In this document: piece after piece, positions 62,201-64,000 of the stretch
Layout: each line of letters starts with the position of its first letter
How positions within the stretch are numbered: position 1 is the first letter of the stretch
Source: Sclerurus mexicanus
Lineage: Eukaryota > Chordata > Aves > Passeriformes > Furnariidae
Assembly (NCBI GenBank): GCA_013396755.1
Contig: VWZF01005682.1
Span: 368,050-432,049 of the forward strand
DNA: 64,000 nt
Direction: 5' to 3'
Notes under the pieces: generated by a model
What the model was told of the DNA's origin: nothing
Database searches by the model: none
The model's input: only the letters and a program-made list of their open reading frames with translations
Position numbers and translations under genes: made by a program

Positions 62201-64000
62201 ATACCATGATTCTACCCTGAACAGACAGCAGTATCCATGTTGTGACAGGTTCAATGGGATCACCCAGCATCGCTTTGCATTCTCAAGGCAGGTGCTTTCT
62301 CTGGCAGATGTAGTGTGGGAAGAAGGTGTAAAAGGTCTTATTTTCACGCGCAAAGCCTGCAGTCTTTAGTATTCTCTCTCCTGCAGAGATCACAGGTAGC
62401 ATTTCAGGGTACATTGCTAACATAGTCACATTACCATCTTTTACCTGAACACATGCCATCCTGCTTCACAAAGACTTGTTTACCTTTCGACAGCATTTGA
62501 GTTTTCAGGGTTCATATTCAGAGGCGTTTCAGTATGTAAATCACTAGTGGCTACAGGAAGTGTCACTGTCTTTAATAGGAACAAGGACAGGGTCAAACAA
62601 AATAAAGGTGTGATTCGGGTTGCATCAAATTGTAGCGGCAATTAGATCAGGTCCTCTCTACCTACATAAGAGTAAGATAGTATTTGTTTAAATGAGATCA
62701 CTTTTAAATAATTTCCATTAACTTTGATTTGCCCTTGTTTTTCATGGACCATGATCTCCCTCTCCAAGAGTTCATTTAAAATTGTGCTGTCAATAAAACA
62801 CTTTGCAAAGTCCACAAGAAGCTTCCATTATCAGCTTGGAAGATCTGTAATGCAGTCCCCACTCTGCTCCCTACCATGCTCTTCCCATCCTATGTATGTT
62901 CTTGGATTGAGGGCATGTCTACAACCTGTTACTTTATCAGCAGTGGCAAGGAAGCTGTTACATTATATGAATGTGATTTTGCAAAGTAGTGGCTTTTGAA
63001 GGAGCTCATTTCCTCAAGCAGAAGCAGTCTGCAAGGAAGGCAAAGGTCTTGGGAGGTTACAGTGGACGGTTAAAAATGTGAGAGCCAAGAGGTGGTTCTG
63101 CCAAAAGAGGCCACCACAAGAATCTGCTTCCCTAGAAACTACTGATCTACAACAGACCCAAACTCCCTCCTCAGCTGGGGATCCCTGCACACCCCCTTGA
63201 TGCTGCCAGAACACAATGCTGCCAAGTAAAATGAAGCTGCTATACCTCTCCTTAGGCACATGCCCTGGATCCTTCAAGTGTAATTCATTGGTGGAAGTGG
63301 GATCAGTGGCTCCTGCATCCTTTTCACATTGCCACTTACCTTGCTGAGAAATATCCAAGTCTGATGACAGGTGAACACGGGCAGTTGCCACCCTTCCCAA
63401 GGTTCCCTAAGGCACCCCAAGGCATGGGGATGAAGGGGAGGAAATGTAATAGCCTGTTGGCAGGTGAGGAGGTGGGACTGAAAGCACCCTGCCGCTCAAA
63501 GCTGCAGGGCTGACTCAGAGGCAGAGGAGAGGAGGAGAAAAGTCGTGGAAGGGTTTGAAGCCTGCAGTGACACAGTCTGGCTGACCTGCAGCGAAGCGTG
63601 GCTGCATTACATGGGCAGCAGGATGAGAGTGTCAGGGCTGCAAAAGGTGTGTGGAAAGAAAGATCTTTCAGGCGCAGGGATGATAAGGGCCAAGGCTTTT
63701 GAAGTATTTTAGTGGTGACAATAGAGGGGAAGGGATTGGTTTTAACCTGTTCAGCTGTGGCTCAGGGGTGTGGTCTGTTTATAATTATAGTCCTCCCTCT
63801 GCAAGTGATTGGACAGAGCGCATGTTAATTTATGGTACTAAATTTTTAGATAATGATCTTAGATGTTTCCTAATTTTTTTTTTCTGTAACTGGAGGAACA
63901 CCTCTCTTTTAACTGTGTTATGTTTCATGCAAGTAACTCTCACAGTAGCTGCATGGGTATTTTTGACCCTAAGACTGAAGCTGTAGGTCAAGTTTATTGT
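59217..64000. other. Non-coding DNA to the window end
   Basis: No splice-consistent coding exons or named elements were recognised. Overlapping open frames at 61740-62199 on both strands carry no known motif. Confidence 0.5.

Overview
This is vertebrate nuclear DNA, almost certainly from a bird. The evidence is intron-split coding sequence, CR1 LINE fragments that are mostly 3' ends with the (ATTCTATG)-type tail, and three solo LTRs of a family I recognise as common in neoavian genomes. The species cannot be named from the sequence. There are two runs of N, at 171-227 and 48805-49469.

One protein-coding gene can be reconstructed with confidence. It is RUBCNL (Pacer, KIAA0226L), an autophagy regulator of the Rubicon family, on the + strand. 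Thirteen coding exons lie between 5605 and 23246, and every junction keeps the reading frame. Translation from the ATG at 5748 gives 654 aa, against about 662 aa for human RUBCNL as I remember it. The C-terminal third is the cysteine-rich Rubicon-homology domain. A poly(A) signal lies at 23694-23699. A further exon at 2238-2346 is phase-compatible and may be a 5' UTR exon or an N-terminal extension. One intron (14012-14885) starts with GC rather than GT, in a perfect GC-AG context.

Repeats surround and invade the gene. A CR1 copy of about 1 kb with a degenerate reverse transcriptase lies at about 2986-3972. Shorter CR1 pieces lie near 7.1, 9.7, 45.9, 47.2 and 58.9 kb. Solo LTRs lie at 15214-15993 (inside an intron), 23816-24579 (about 100 bp past the RUBCNL poly(A) signal) and 42374-43226 (with a perfect 5-bp target duplication).

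From 24.6 to 48.4 kb I find no supported gene, only AT-rich DNA, repeats and simple-sequence tracts. At about 48.4-49.9 kb there is a CpG-island-like block broken by the large gap. The two sides of the gap carry the same 197 bp, which points to an unmerged contig overlap rather than biology. The island is probably a promoter. From remembered human gene order, LCP1 in the + direction is the best candidate, but no LCP1 coding exon is visible in the 14 kb that follows. The rest, 49.9-64 kb, looks like intronic or intergenic DNA.

I did not find an undescribed multi-gene system. The most useful unusual points are the GC-AG intron, tandem in-phase donors on the first coding exon, an open 5' extension of the reading frame, a possible alternative 3' exon, and the duplicated gap edges in the CpG island.
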